Assembly (NCBI GenBank): GCA_041821185.1
Contig: JBGUBD010000011.1
Span: forward strand, 1-64,000
Length of the DNA stretch: 64,000 nucleotides
Direction: 5' to 3'
Source of the DNA: Phycisphaerales bacterium AB-hyl4
GTDB taxonomy: Bacteria > Planctomycetota > Phycisphaerae > Phycisphaerales > Phycisphaeraceae
Part shown: positions 63,958-64,000 of the stretch, in pieces
Layout of the letters: every line of letters starts with the position of its first letter
Numbering within the stretch: the first letter of the stretch is position 1
The notes under the pieces: generated by a model
Seen by the model: the letters and a program-made list of their open reading frames with translations, nothing else
Database searches by the model: none
Told to the model about the DNA's origin: nothing
Program-made: the position numbers and the translations under genes

Positions 63958-64000
63958 CCGAAGACGCCAGCCGGATGGTCCGCCTGATGGGTGTGCCCTC

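Overview
The window looks like chromosome of a GC-rich, Gram-negative, flagellated bacterium of the phylum Planctomycetota, most likely class Phycisphaerae. The sequence supports this with a 16S rRNA gene that stands alone with its own promoter, processing stem and terminator (unlinked rRNA genes are common in planctomycetes), a sigma-70-like protein with the N-terminal helix-turn-helix layout I know from planctomycetes, outer-membrane genes (lpxA, an LptF/LptG-type permease), and many dispersed palindromic and 7-bp repeats. The multi-subunit Mrp-type cation/proton antiporter operon and a Kef-type antiporter suggest strong Na+/pH homeostasis. All assignments rest on motif recognition by eye; no alignment or database search was run.

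Layout. 1-670: end of a tyrosine recombinase and a large imperfect inverted repeat. 670-7930: minus-strand mrp operon (F, G, DUF4040, B, C, three ND5-like antiporter subunits, E). 8.0-10.2 kb: trmL between two matching hairpins, then flagellin. 10.4-13.6 kb: FecCD permease, pyrF (apparent ATC start), and a few small unknown genes of lower GC. 13.6-32.0 kb: core housekeeping genes: acnA, miaA, topA, a flavin-binding protein, uvrA, murB, an LPS-export-type permease, lipB, lpxA, a GT-C glycosyltransferase and a PfkB sugar kinase. 32.4-34.7 kb: stand-alone 16S rRNA unit. 34.8-51.0 kb: glgB, two DUF2382 stress proteins, ispD, sppA, a redoxin, a lipoprotein, a Skp-like protein, asnB, def, an HU protein, bioF and the sigma-like protein.

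51.2-58.8 kb is the most distinctive part: a plus-strand gene run with an ArsS-type radical SAM enzyme, a peroxiredoxin, a natural fusion of a VTT/TVP38 membrane domain with a mercuric-reductase-like flavoenzyme, a second FAD oxidoreductase, and a 716-residue protein fusing a GT2 glycosyltransferase, a TIGR04282-type nucleotidyl/glycosyltransferase and a TIGR04283-type glycosyltransferase. It resembles an arsenosugar-type pathway condensed into few polypeptides, but no arsM methyltransferase is in the window. 58.8-59.3 kb is a graveyard (RND pump remnant, 5' half of a tRNA-Gly, repeated 11-mers). 60-63.1 kb is a Kef antiporter plus universal stress protein pair, and the right end holds a frameshifted Y-family DNA polymerase tail.

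Repeats are a theme. A family of 7-bp-periodic tracts occurs at six loci, three of them read through in frame inside miaA and bioF, and at least four families of palindromes recur between genes.
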